From Labilibaculum sp032125735 (GTDB lineage Bacteria > Bacteroidota > Bacteroidia > Bacteroidales > Marinifilaceae): a stretch of DNA of 58,690 bases. Below are positions 42,333-50,239 of the stretch, one piece after another; the first letter of the stretch is position 1; the number at the start of each line of letters is the position of its first letter. Where the stretch lies: positions 1 through 58,690 of the forward strand of contig JAQBBZ010000051.1 of assembly GCA_032125735.1 (NCBI GenBank), read 5' to 3'. The translations under genes were made by a program, and so were the position numbers. Below the pieces are notes generated by a model, which saw only the letters and a program-made list of their open reading frames with translations, ran no database searches and was not told the origin of the DNA.

Positions 42333-44180
42333 TTAGATAGAAAGAATATCGTTGAGACTCAATAGAGAATCCTTCACTTTCTTTTTATTTTTAATTGCTT
42401 TGTTGAATGAAACATGCGAAACTTCACCGTTTACCATTCCTACCATGATACTCTTCTGATCATCCAGTAATGCATCAACTGCAGCAACACCTAAAGTAGA
42501 AGCCGTAACACGGTCGAAAGCCGATGGAGAACCACCTCTTTGCATGTGACCTAATACGGAAACACGGATATCGTATTCAGGATGTTCTTTCCCAATTTCC
42601 TGAGCAATTGTATAAGCTCCACCAGATTTATCACCTTCGGCTACAATTACAATACCACTCGATTTGTGTTCTTTGTACCCTTTTTCAAGGTATCTTTGCA
42701 GATCTTGAGTATGAGTTTCTCTTTCAGGAATCAAAATGGCTTCCGCTCCTGTAGCAATACCACTTCGTAAAGCAATAAAACCAGCATCACGTCCCATTAC
42801 TTCAATAAAGAATAAACGGTTGTGAGCACTCGCAGTATCACGTATCTTATCAACAGCTTCAATTACAGTATTGATAGCTGTATCGTAACCAATGGTATAA
42901 TCAGTCCCGTACAAATCATTGTCGATAGTCCCCGGAATTCCCACTACAGGGATATCATATTCCTGAGTAAAAATACGTGCTCCTGAAAATGTTCCATCTC
43001 CACCAATAACAACAAGAGCATCTATTTTGTTGGCAATCATTTGCTCGTGTGCTTTTTTTCTGCCCTCTACGGTTCTAAATTCATTACTTCTGGCCGAACG
43101 AAGAATAGTTCCTCCTCTTTGAATAATGTTGCTTACATCATGAGATTTCATTTTTTTGAATTCACCATTAATTAAGCCTTCGTATCCTTGCATTATACCT
43201 ACAACGTCAAGTTTGTTGTAGATAGCAGCACGTACAACAGCTCTGATGGCTGCATTCATTCCCGGAGCATCGCCTCCTGAAGTTAGAACTCCAATTTTCT
43301 TAATTTTAGACATGCTTAAATCGCTTTTGTTTTCAAGTTTTATTTTTTCCATTGTTTCATTCATCAGCCAGGTGGGAGTAGATGTTGCTCCACTTACACC
43401 AACCGAATTTGCGTTTAGAAACCAATCCATGTTCAGTTCATCAGGGCAAGTGATAAAGTGGCTGTTTTGATTTGTTTTTTTACATACGTCGAACAGCAAT
43501 TTTCCATTCGAACTCTTTTCCCCACTTACAAATATGATCACATCGTGTTTTTTGGCAAATTCCTCCAATAGAGGAACACGATTTGATACCTTTCGGCAAA
43601 TGGTGTCGTTGATATTAAGACTACTTTTGCATTTTTTTTTCAGATATTCTGAAATTTCAGCAAAGCCAGTAATCGTTTTTGTTGTCTGTGAAAACAATAC
43701 AACAGGTAAGTTGAAATTCACCAATTTCAGATCTTCTGTGTTTTCAACAACAATTGCTTTGCCTTCGGTTTGACCTACCAGACCGTTTACCTCTGCATGA
43801 CCTTTTTTGCCGTATATTATTATTTGTCCGTTTGATTCCAGAATCTCGCGGTACGCTTTTTTTATTTTTTTCTGCAAGTTTAAAACTACAGGACAAGAAG
43901 CATCAATAACTTCGATGTTTTGCTTTTTGGCAATTTCATAGGAGATAGGAGGCTCCCCATGTGCTCGAAATAAAACTTTTTTTCCTGATAATTTCGAAAA
44001 CTGATCGTGATTGATTGATTTTAATCCCTGAGCAGTAAGACGATCCACTTCAAGATTGTTGTGAACGATGTCACCAATACAGTAGAGTCGATTTTCCTCT
44101 TTCAGTATTTCTTCTGCTTTATTTATGGCATTTACTACACCAAAGCAGAATCCAGCGTTCGAATCTATTTCAATCTTCAT
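42333..44180 (-). CDS. IspH-PfkA fusion frame: HMBPP reductase joined to 6-phosphofructokinase
   Basis: One 615-codon frame holds two complete enzymes. Residues 1 to about 285 are IspH (LytB), which makes IPP/DMAPP from HMBPP: the three cluster cysteines lie in GFCFGV (C12), DASCPVV and DTICRKV, with AHGEPP and SGATSTPTWL. Residues 290-615 are ATP-type PfkA: GVLTSGGDAPGMNAAIRAV, GGDGTFSGA and PGTIDND with Gly at both ATP-specifying positions. PfkA starts at an internal ATG (43313) of typical start position and length (326 aa). No linker exists. Deleting one T from GATTTAAGCATG would restore a TAA stop two bases before that ATG. So this may be a real fusion, or a one-base difference or error. 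cmk lies 22 bases upstream. Confidence 0.85.
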   Translation of the reverse strand: MKIEIDSNAGFCFGVVNAINKAEEILKEENRLYCIGDIVHNNLEVDRLTAQGLKSINHDQFSKLSGKKVLFRAHGEPPISYEIAKKQNIEVIDASCPVVLNLQKKIKKAYREILESNGQIIIYGKKGHAEVNGLVGQTEGKAIVVENTEDLKLVNFNLPVVLFSQTTKTITGFAEISEYLKKKCKSSLNINDTICRKVSNRVPLLEEFAKKHDVIIFVSGEKSSNGKLLFDVCKKTNQNSHFITCPDELNMDWFLNANSVGVSGATSTPTWLMNETMEKIKLENKSDLSMSKIKKIGVLTSGGDAPGMNAAIRAVVRAAIYNKLDVVGIMQGYEGLINGEFKKMKSHDVSNIIQRGGTILRSARSNEFRTVEGRKKAHEQMIANKIDALVVIGGDGTFSGARIFTQEYDIPVVGIPGTIDNDLYGTDYTIGYDTAINTVIEAVDKIRDTASAHNRLFFIEVMGRDAGFIALRSGIATGAEAILIPERETHTQDLQRYLEKGYKEHKSSGIVIVAEGDKSGGAYTIAQEIGKEHPEYDIRVSVLGHMQRGGSPSAFDRVTASTLGVAAVDALLDDQKSIMVGMVNGEVSHVSFNKAIKNKKKVKDSLLSLNDILSI

Positions 44181-44202
44181 TCTCTAATTCCTATTCTGTT
44201 GA

Positions 44203-44898
44203 TTACTTAATCTCATTCATGCGATCAACAATCCAATCCAATTGTTCTTCTGGAGTCAAGTGACTGTTGTTAAGAACAATTGCATCATCAGCTTTTCGGA
44301 GCGGACTTTCATCACGATTTTCATCGATAAAATCCCTTTTCGAAACATTCTCTCTGATTTCATCCAAAGAAATATTTTCTCCTTTATCTTTTAGTTCTTT
44401 ATAGCGACGAATGGCTCTTATTTCCACATCGGCAGTCATAAATATCTTTAAATCGGCATTCGGAAATACAACTGTTCCAATGTCTCTGCCATCCATTATT
44501 ACTCCACCTTCTTTGCTCAACTCACGCTGGAAAGCCACCATTTTTTCGCGAACAAATTTGATTTTTGCGATCAAACTAACATGGTTCGAAACATCCATTT
44601 TTCGAATCTCATCTTCAATCAATTCGGCATTTAAATAAGTTTCGTGACGCTGTTTTTCAGTATTGTACTGAAAAGATATGTTTACTTGAGCGATTAAATG
44701 AGCTAACTTGTTCTCATCTACTTTGTCATTGGAAATTAAGTTGTTACGCATTGCAAAAAGAGTAACCACTCTATACATTGCACCACTATCGATATAAGTG
44801 TATCCAATTTTTTTCGCCAAATCTTTGGCAACAGTACTTTTTCCGCACGACGAATGTCCGTCAATTGCTATAATTAGTTTCTTTTCAGGTATATCCAT
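44203..44898 (-). CDS. cmk: Cytidylate kinase
   Basis: Phosphorylates CMP and dCMP. The P-loop is GHSSCGKSTVAKDLA (about 14-28), then DSGAMYRV (substrate motif), MDGRDIGTVVFPNADLKIFM, and the C-terminal SPLRKADDAIVLNNS with its lid arginines. The 231-residue length is normal. It precedes the ispH-pfkA frame by 22 bases, an arrangement common in the phylum. A TACTTTTG -7 box lies 38 bases upstream of the ATG. Confidence 0.95.
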   Translation of the reverse strand: MDIPEKKLIIAIDGHSSCGKSTVAKDLAKKIGYTYIDSGAMYRVVTLFAMRNNLISNDKVDENKLAHLIAQVNISFQYNTEKQRHETYLNAELIEDEIRKMDVSNHVSLIAKIKFVREKMVAFQRELSKEGGVIMDGRDIGTVVFPNADLKIFMTADVEIRAIRRYKELKDKGENISLDEIRENVSKRDFIDENRDESPLRKADDAIVLNNSHLTPEEQLDWIVDRMNEIK

Positions 44899-44935
44899 TC
44901 TATGTTATTGCTCGAATTTTTTGTGCAATTGAGTA

Positions 44936-44943
44936 CAAAAGTA
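44936..44943 (-). promoter_or_regulatory. -7 box of cmk-ispH/pfkA
   Basis: The minus strand reads TACTTTTG, a full -7 match, with a weak -33 TTTG nearby at short spacing. Confidence 0.5.
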
Positions 44944-45047
44944 TAAAGAAAATCCATCAAAATATGAGAAATGGTACTAAAAAAGAGGGGTGTGAAAGAT
45001 TACAGTTCGTTGTAAACGATTGCAATGCGCTATTTGAATTGATTATT

Positions 45048-46073
45048 TTAGAAATTAAAGTCGCTTAGGCGGGTACTTATCGAGAAATGATTGCTCGCGC
45101 CAGCTAAATGATACTTCGCAGAAGCGAAATTTACCCGGAAACGGGAAACTTTTACTCCGAATCCCCAGGTGAATCCAACGGTAGAGGTTTTTTCATCTAC
45201 TTTAAGTTCTACTCTTCGTTGAAAGTTGTAGCCTAATCGAATGCTGAAGTTTTTCGATGGCAAAAATTCAGTACCTAAAATAAGGTGTTTAAAAGCTTTG
45301 TCGGAGAAACTGTCTTTGTTTGATTTTGAAAAGGAATCGTCTTTACTATTTAATTCTGATTCGTAGCTCATGTCGAATTCTTCCAAATGGCGATAGGTGA
45401 GCGCAAAACGGAAAGGCGCGTGTTGCAGTTTAGTGCTCATTCCAATCAAAATTTCATTCGGGAGATCTTCTCGATGCGATCCGTAGTAAGCTTTTATTTG
45501 ATAGCCAAAATTTCGTGCAACAATCGAGGCTCTGAATAGTTCATTGGAGCTGTCGTAGATCAAAGCCAAATCGGCCGCCAAGCCAAAAGAGCTGTATTTC
45601 TCTAATGACGAATAGATTTGTTTAACAGAAGCTCCTACCCGAAAATTTGTATTTAATTGTCGACCATAACTAAGAATAAGGGCATAATCGGAAGCTTTAA
45701 AATTACCAGTTCGTTCTCCAAACTCGTTTGCTTCAATAAATTTTCCATAGTTCACGTAATGCATGGCTAACGAAAAGGTGCCTATCTTCGCGTAATCCTT
45801 GGTGTAGGAAGCGTATCCGTAATTAATATCTGTAATGTAATTAACGTAATTCAATGCTACATTTTGGTCTAAATCAGGATGAAGAGCTGCAGGATTATAA
45901 AAGGAATAGTCAGCATCAACATCGCCTAATGCAATTTGATCCCCCCCCATGGCAGCAACTCTGGCCGAACTTCCCAAATTCAGGAATTCGTAGATGTTCT
46001 CACCACCACTTTGAGCTTTCGTTGAAAGGCTTGTAATAAGGGAGACGAAGAATAGAATTACCGTTTTATTCAT
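45048..46073 (-). CDS. porQ: Type IX secretion system protein PorQ
   Basis: An outer-membrane FadL-like barrel of the type IX secretion system. The 341-residue protein has a signal peptide (cleavage near TKAQ-SG), then the diagnostic EFLNLGSSARVAAMGGDQIALGD pattern (core SSARVAAMGGDQIAL) and DYSFYNPAAL. Alternating strands follow, ending in a terminal Phe (LSDFNF). PorQ upstream of cmk is a usual neighbourhood. A run of eight G encodes the GG of AMGGDQ near residue 42. Confidence 0.93.
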   Translation of the reverse strand: MNKTVILFFVSLITSLSTKAQSGGENIYEFLNLGSSARVAAMGGDQIALGDVDADYSFYNPAALHPDLDQNVALNYVNYITDINYGYASYTKDYAKIGTFSLAMHYVNYGKFIEANEFGERTGNFKASDYALILSYGRQLNTNFRVGASVKQIYSSLEKYSSFGLAADLALIYDSSNELFRASIVARNFGYQIKAYYGSHREDLPNEILIGMSTKLQHAPFRFALTYRHLEEFDMSYESELNSKDDSFSKSNKDSFSDKAFKHLILGTEFLPSKNFSIRLGYNFQRRVELKVDEKTSTVGFTWGFGVKVSRFRVNFASAKYHLAGASNHFSISTRLSDFNF

Positions 46074-46128
46074 GAAATTGATTGCTTATGCATTCTAAAG
46101 ATAGAAATCGGATTGAAAAGATTCTTGC

Positions 46129-46635
46129 TTACAGTAGTTCTTTTTTCTTTTTAAGGCGATCCACAACTTCAAAGACAGCGGGGCAGTAATGTGTATTTTT
46201 TAATGTGAGATCGAGTATTTGGTAAAAGCGTTTGCGATCGGTATGTGGATATTCCCGGCAAGCACGAGGGCGATTTTCATACACCATGCAATAATTGTCA
46301 GACATCAGGAACGGACAGGGAGTTTCTTTAAAAACATAGTCGTTTTCATTATCCATATACAGATATTGTTGGATGAACTGCTGAGGTTTCATTCGAAATT
46401 GTTTTGCCAAACGTTCAACGTCCTTATCGATAACAACTGGGCTAATACTTTTGCAGCAATTCGCACATTCCAAACAATCCAACTCTTCAAATACTTCATC
46501 GTGAAGCGCATGAACAATGGAGTCTAATTGTTTTGGTTGCTTCTTTTTTATTTTTGCGAACAATTCTTTGGTTGCAGGTTCGGTGATTTTTACGTTCTGC
46601 CTCAACAGCTCTAAATCGATCTTTATTTTGCTCAT
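46129..46635 (-). CDS. YkgJ-family cysteine-cluster protein
   Basis: A 168-residue cytosolic protein with the cysteine pattern of the YkgJ/Fe-S-binding (zinc- or iron-chelating) family: C54-x2-C57-x2-C60-C61 in CLECANCCKS, then CPFLMSDNYCMVYENRPRACREYP. The arrangement suggests one metal or Fe-S centre. Members are widespread and poorly characterised. It is 56 bases upstream of porQ on the same strand. No partner function is evident. Confidence 0.85.
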   Translation of the reverse strand: MSKIKIDLELLRQNVKITEPATKELFAKIKKKQPKQLDSIVHALHDEVFEELDCLECANCCKSISPVVIDKDVERLAKQFRMKPQQFIQQYLYMDNENDYVFKETPCPFLMSDNYCMVYENRPRACREYPHTDRKRFYQILDLTLKNTHYCPAVFEVVDRLKKKKELL

Positions 46636-47086
46636 TATTTGATTCTGTTTTTTTTAAAATTCAGTTTGCGATAAAAATAAACCGCAAATCACAATAGATA
46701 TCCTAAGCATTTACTGGAAGTTAAGGAATTTATTGAGTGCAAAAATAGCCGTAAAAATTGGAATTATATTGATGAGGCTATTGGTTTTTGTAATTCGAAT
46801 CTGATTGAAGCCATAAGTGAATAGTGTTGGTGTGAATAGGTGGAGTCATGCTTTGGTTATTGGCTGTGTGTTCGGGAGGTGTTGAAAATTAGGTGTGAAA
46901 GAGTAATTAGTAAATTGTATGCTCCAGAGCGAATATGTATATGATCATAACACGTTTTGATTTTATAGAATATCATCCTAAGTGTGAATGTTATAACTTA
47001 AATCTACAATTATACAACAACTACCGGACTTAATGCCTTTACATTTGTTCCGTGAGAATAGTTCACAAAAATGAATAAATGAAAGT
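46636..47086. other. Gene-free divergent region
   Basis: Nothing gene-like is seen on either strand. A TACATTTG at 47040-47047 could be the -7 box for the DUF3494 lipoprotein (39 bases before its ATG), without a convincing -33. Confidence 0.4.
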
Positions 47087-47893
47087 ATGAATATTAAAAA
47101 ACTTTTTCCGATACTTGGTATAGCAGTTATTGCGTTAACAGTAGGTTGCGACAAAGATGATTCGATCGACACCAATACCAATACTGATAATCCAATAATA
47201 ATTCCGATTCAAACAACAGTACAAACTGCTGTAAACCTTAGGTCAGCCGGCGATTATGTTATTTTAGCTGGTTCCGGTATCTCAAATGTACCCGCCTCAG
47301 AAATTACAGGGAATATTGGGTTAAGCCCTGCTGCTGGGTCTTTCCTAACAGGATTTTCAGAAACACTTCCAGTTGGAGGAGCTTCTTCAGTATCTGCTCA
47401 AGTGACTGGCGGTTTGTTTGCATCCAATTATGCGGTTCCAACTCCTTCTAACTTAACAACAGCTAAAGGTGATTTAACTACTGCATACAACGATGCTGCA
47501 GGAAGAACCAGCACTGATATAGTGCTTTTAGCAGGAAATATTGGTGGACTAACATTAGCACCTGGTCTTTACAAATCAAATGGTGCACTTGAAATATCAT
47601 CAGGCAACCTTACTTTTGATGCAAAGGGAGATGCCAGTGCGGTATTTATTATTCAGATAGCATCTACATTAACAACAACATCCGGACGTCAGGTTATTCT
47701 TAGTGGAGGAGCCTTAGCATCGAACATTTTTTGGCAGGTGGGTACTTCAGCTACTATTGGAACCACCTCAATATTCAAAGGAATCATTATGGCTGATCAA
47801 TCAATATCATTAAATACAGGAGCAACTGTTAATGGTAGATTGTTAGCAAGAATAGGTGAGATAACCTTAGAAGGAAACACAATTAGTCAATAA
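47087..47893 (+). CDS. DUF3494 / ice-binding-like lipoprotein
   Basis: A 268-residue protein with lipobox LTVGC after the signal helix, then an acidic-threonine linker. A single DUF3494 domain fills residues 45-268: FAILAGSGISN-like VILAGSGISN, SEITGNIGLSPAAG, VFIIQIASTLTTTSG, NIFWQVGTSATIGTTSIFKG and a VNGRLLARIGEITLEGNT end. DUF3494 forms a discontinuous beta-solenoid; many but not all members bind ice. Lipid anchoring places this one on a membrane. Whether it binds ice or acts as an adhesin is not decided by sequence. Own terminator follows. Confidence 0.87.
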   Translation: MNIKKLFPILGIAVIALTVGCDKDDSIDTNTNTDNPIIIPIQTTVQTAVNLRSAGDYVILAGSGISNVPASEITGNIGLSPAAGSFLTGFSETLPVGGASSVSAQVTGGLFASNYAVPTPSNLTTAKGDLTTAYNDAAGRTSTDIVLLAGNIGGLTLAPGLYKSNGALEISSGNLTFDAKGDASAVFIIQIASTLTTTSGRQVILSGGALASNIFWQVGTSATIGTTSIFKGIIMADQSISLNTGATVNGRLLARIGEITLEGNTISQ

Positions 47894-47916
47894 TATTAAT
47901 TTGATGAATTAAAGAG

Positions 47917-47944
47917 GCGCTGCATACTATGCAGCGCTTTTTTT
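47917..47944 (+). terminator. Terminator of the DUF3494 gene
   Basis: GCGCTGCATA and TATGCAGCGC form a stem followed by seven T, 24 bases past the stop. On the minus strand the A run is weaker. Confidence 0.88.
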
Positions 47945-48116
47945 ATGTGACTGATAATTCAATCATTGCACTGATTCCTTTGTGGCGAAAGCGGTCATTG
48001 AAGCTCTTTACCATTCCAAACTATTATCAAAGCAATGTTTGTAAAATCATCTTACTTCCAAAGGTAATTGTTGAGTTGTAATTCAGATAATAATTTCGCT
48101 TTGCTTTCCCTTTTTC

Positions 48117-48190
48117 TTTCCTCAGGAAAACAAAACCCCTTTAAAATCAAAAGGTTTTGTTTTTTTTTAAGCAGAGAGGAAGGGATTTGG
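48117..48190. repeat. Scar copy A: terminator plus tRNA-Ser-3'-end-like sequence
   Basis: ACAAAACC and GGTTTTGT form a hairpin followed by nine T, then GCAGAGAGGAAGGGATTTGG at 48171-48190. The complement of that, CCAAATCCCTTCCTCTCTGC, resembles the T-arm/acceptor 3' end of a tRNA-Ser (…TCGAATCCCTCCCTCTCCGC), about 16 of 20 alike. The same arrangement recurs at 49623-49696. The rest of 47945-48331 is gene-free. Confidence 0.6.
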
Positions 48191-48331
48191 AAGGTAAGAT
48201 TAGGGTAAAAGAATGAAGCGGTACTGTGTAGATATTATAATATATGTAAGCTGTTGAGATATGGGAGTTGTTCAGACTATTATTAAATAGAATAGTATTT
48301 ATAATATGGTATTTTATCTATATATTAGATT

Positions 48332-49570
48332 ATGCTTAAATTACACAATAGAATTATTAGGATTCTTCTTGCATTTCCAAGAAGGTTTTTCCCCAAGTCT
48401 CAAACTCTAAATTTAAGATATGAAGAAGACAATGATCTCTATTTTAAATTGGTTCAAAACGCCCCGGTTGGCTTGTTTCAGACTACACCAAAAGGTCAGA
48501 TTATCAGTGTGAATCCAGCAATTTTAAAAATGTTGAAATATGATTCATTGGAGGATCTTTTAAAAAGAGATTTATCAAATGGGGGGTATGTGGACGAGGA
48601 TAAAAGAGCAGAATTTAAGCAGATATTAGAAGAAAAAGGGGAAGTTATTAATTTTCAATCGGAATGGTACACTAAAGATGGAGAAATTATTTATGTAAGA
48701 GAAGGAGCACATGCAGTAAGAGATAATTCAGGAATAATTTATAGGTATGATGGATATGTTGAGAATATTACGGATCTAATTTTGACGCAAAAGGAGTTGG
48801 TAAAGGCAAAAATAGAAGCAGAAAAATCGAATAAGTTAAAATCAGCATTTTTGACAAATATTAGTCATGAAATTCGAACACCAATGAATAGTATTTTGGG
48901 TTTCTCATACTTACTTGAAGATTCGATGTTAATCAAAGAATCACAATTAAAATATATAGCTGTCATCCGAAAAAGTGGTGAGCGAATGCTAAATACATTA
49001 AATGAACTTATTCAAATATCAAGGATAGAAACAGGATGTATTGATATTCGGATCACGGAAGTAAATATTTCTGAGAAAATGAAAGAACTTTATAATTCAT
49101 TTAAAAAGGAGACGGAAGAAAAGCACCTTAGATTTTCTTATGAAAATAATATTCAAGAGAAAGAAAACATAATACATTCGGATGAAGAGAAGTTAAGTGT
49201 TATACTCTTCAATTTAATTTCAAATGCTATTCAATACACAAACCAAGGAAGTATTAAGTTTGGGTGTGATACCAAAAATGAAGAGATTGAGTTTTATGTA
49301 ATTGATACAGGTATTGGGATTTCATCTGTAAATCAAGAGTTTGTTTTCAGCTGTTTCCAACGTGTTGAAACAGGAAAAGAATTTATTATTGAAGGGACTG
49401 GTTTAGGCTTAACTATTGCCAAAGAATATGTGGAAATGCTTGGAGGAATGATAAGAGTTAAATCGGTTGAAGGAGAAGGATCTGAGTTTCACTTTACTTT
49501 ACCGGCCAAATATGATAAGAAATCATTTCAATCCAATCACCTATCCGGCTCATCAGCCAAGATAGAATAA
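48332..49570 (+). CDS. Soluble PAS-domain sensor histidine kinase
   Basis: A 412-residue kinase without a membrane segment. After a basic N-terminus the PAS domain covers about 35-150 (NAPVGLFQTTPKGQIISVNPA, PAS/PAC fold with GYVENITDL end). A short coiled coil leads to HisKA with phospho-acceptor H179 in FLTNISHEIRTPMNS, then the ATPase: NLISNAIQYT (N box), DTGIGIS (G1), GTGLGLTIAKEYVEMLGG (G2). No receiver domain or response regulator is adjacent, so it is an orphan. It is bracketed by scar copies A and B, so it may be cargo of a lost integrative element. Confidence 0.9.
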   Translation: MLKLHNRIIRILLAFPRRFFPKSQTLNLRYEEDNDLYFKLVQNAPVGLFQTTPKGQIISVNPAILKMLKYDSLEDLLKRDLSNGGYVDEDKRAEFKQILEEKGEVINFQSEWYTKDGEIIYVREGAHAVRDNSGIIYRYDGYVENITDLILTQKELVKAKIEAEKSNKLKSAFLTNISHEIRTPMNSILGFSYLLEDSMLIKESQLKYIAVIRKSGERMLNTLNELIQISRIETGCIDIRITEVNISEKMKELYNSFKKETEEKHLRFSYENNIQEKENIIHSDEEKLSVILFNLISNAIQYTNQGSIKFGCDTKNEEIEFYVIDTGIGISSVNQEFVFSCFQRVETGKEFIIEGTGLGLTIAKEYVEMLGGMIRVKSVEGEGSEFHFTLPAKYDKKSFQSNHLSGSSAKIE

Positions 49571-49622
49571 ATGCCCTGTGTAGTTCTGCTTTAGTAAAGA
49601 GTCTTATTAATTATTGTTTTAC

Positions 49623-49696
49623 TTTCCCCTGAAAAACAAAATCTCTTGAAAATCAAGGGGATTGTTGTTTTGAAGCGGAGAGGGAGGAATCCTGAC
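49623..49696. repeat. Scar copy B: hairpin plus tRNA-Ser-3'-end-like sequence
   Basis: A diverged copy of 48117-48190: AAAACAAAATCTCTTGAAAATCAAGGGGATTGTTG followed by T and AAGCGGAGAGGGAGGA. The complement of 49675-49696 ends in GGATTCCTCCCTCTCCGC, about 18 of 22 alike to a tRNA-Ser 3' end. The hairpin keeps pairing by changes on both sides. No whole tRNA-Ser lies to its right. Confidence 0.6.
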
Positions 49697-49709
49697 AATA
49701 TTGGCTTAA

Positions 49710-49847
49710 CTATTCCAAAAAACTACTGTAATCCTCAGGTGGTTCAACATCATTAACTCTAATGTAATTGTAGATCGTTTTGCTTTCATGTCCTGCAATA
49801 AGATTCAATTGTTGTATCGTTTCGGGCTTAGAAAGCGATTTGTGCAA
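49710..49847 (-). pseudogene. C-terminal relic of a tyrosine recombinase
   Basis: A 45-codon minus-strand frame ending at TAG 49710-49712 contains LNLIAGHESKTIYNYIRVND. This matches the end of phage-type integrases: the G-H-x-S motif (GHES) and the nucleophile tyrosine region (YNYI). The upstream catalytic Arg and the rest are missing, and a TAA lies just before in frame. It ends 14 bases from scar copy B, the usual position of an integrase next to its attachment site. Similarity is judged by eye. Confidence 0.6.
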
Positions 49848-49974
49848 TTCTAATTAGATTTTAGCAATATAGGCATGTTGGAATTAATACAGCTTAAAAT
49901 CATCTTGTAAGCTTAGTGTTGTTGGTCTTATTTTGGATTTTCACACGAATTTGTGTCAGTACTTCTGTCATGGC

Positions 49975-50023
49975 AAAAAACAAAAAAAAACGCAAACAAC
50001 AGGAATACTGTTATTTGCGTTTT
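49975..50023 (-). terminator. Terminator of tRNA-His
   Basis: On the minus strand AAAACGCAAATAACAG pairs with CTGTTGTTTGCGTTTT (one mismatch) around TATTC, followed by T. It starts 7 bases past the tRNA. Confidence 0.85.
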
Positions 50024-50029
50024 ATCTAG

Positions 50030-50104
50030 GGTGAAAGACCGGTTTCGAACCGGCGACCTCTGGTACCACAAACCAGCGCTCTAACCAACTGAGCTACATT
50101 CACC
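50030..50104 (-). tRNA. tRNA-His (GTG)
   Basis: 75 bases fold as a cloverleaf. The anticodon arm is CTGGT-TTGTGGT-ACCAG with anticodon GTG; the T loop is TTCGAAA between GCCGG and CCGGT. An extra 5' G (G-1) opposite discriminator C73 is the hallmark of tRNA-His. Positions 6 and 67 form a T-T mismatch in the acceptor stem. CCA is not encoded, as usual in Bacteroidota. Confidence 0.95.
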
Positions 50105-50206
50105 ATTTTTGCTCTATCGCGGTGCAAATATAGATAAATCTTTAATTATTCTGCAAGTCTTTTTCGAAAAAAATATAAAAAAATATTCTGAAAGGATTAT
50201 AAACTC

Positions 50207-50214
50207 TACCTTTG
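50207..50214 (+). promoter_or_regulatory. -7 box of the AlkD-like gene
   Basis: TACCTTTG followed by CA, 26 bases before the ATG at 50240. It argues for that ATG rather than the TTG at 50231. Confidence 0.6.
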
Positions 50215-50239
50215 CAGGCAGTTAACTAATTTGAGAAAA

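Noticed and set aside
47945..48070. Short minus-strand frame of about 23 codons (MVKSFNDRFRHKG...)
   Set aside because: Too short and no family recognised; could be a gene relic but cannot be supported.
48332..49570. Complete two-component system
   Set aside because: Only the kinase is present; no response regulator or receiver domain is found next to it.
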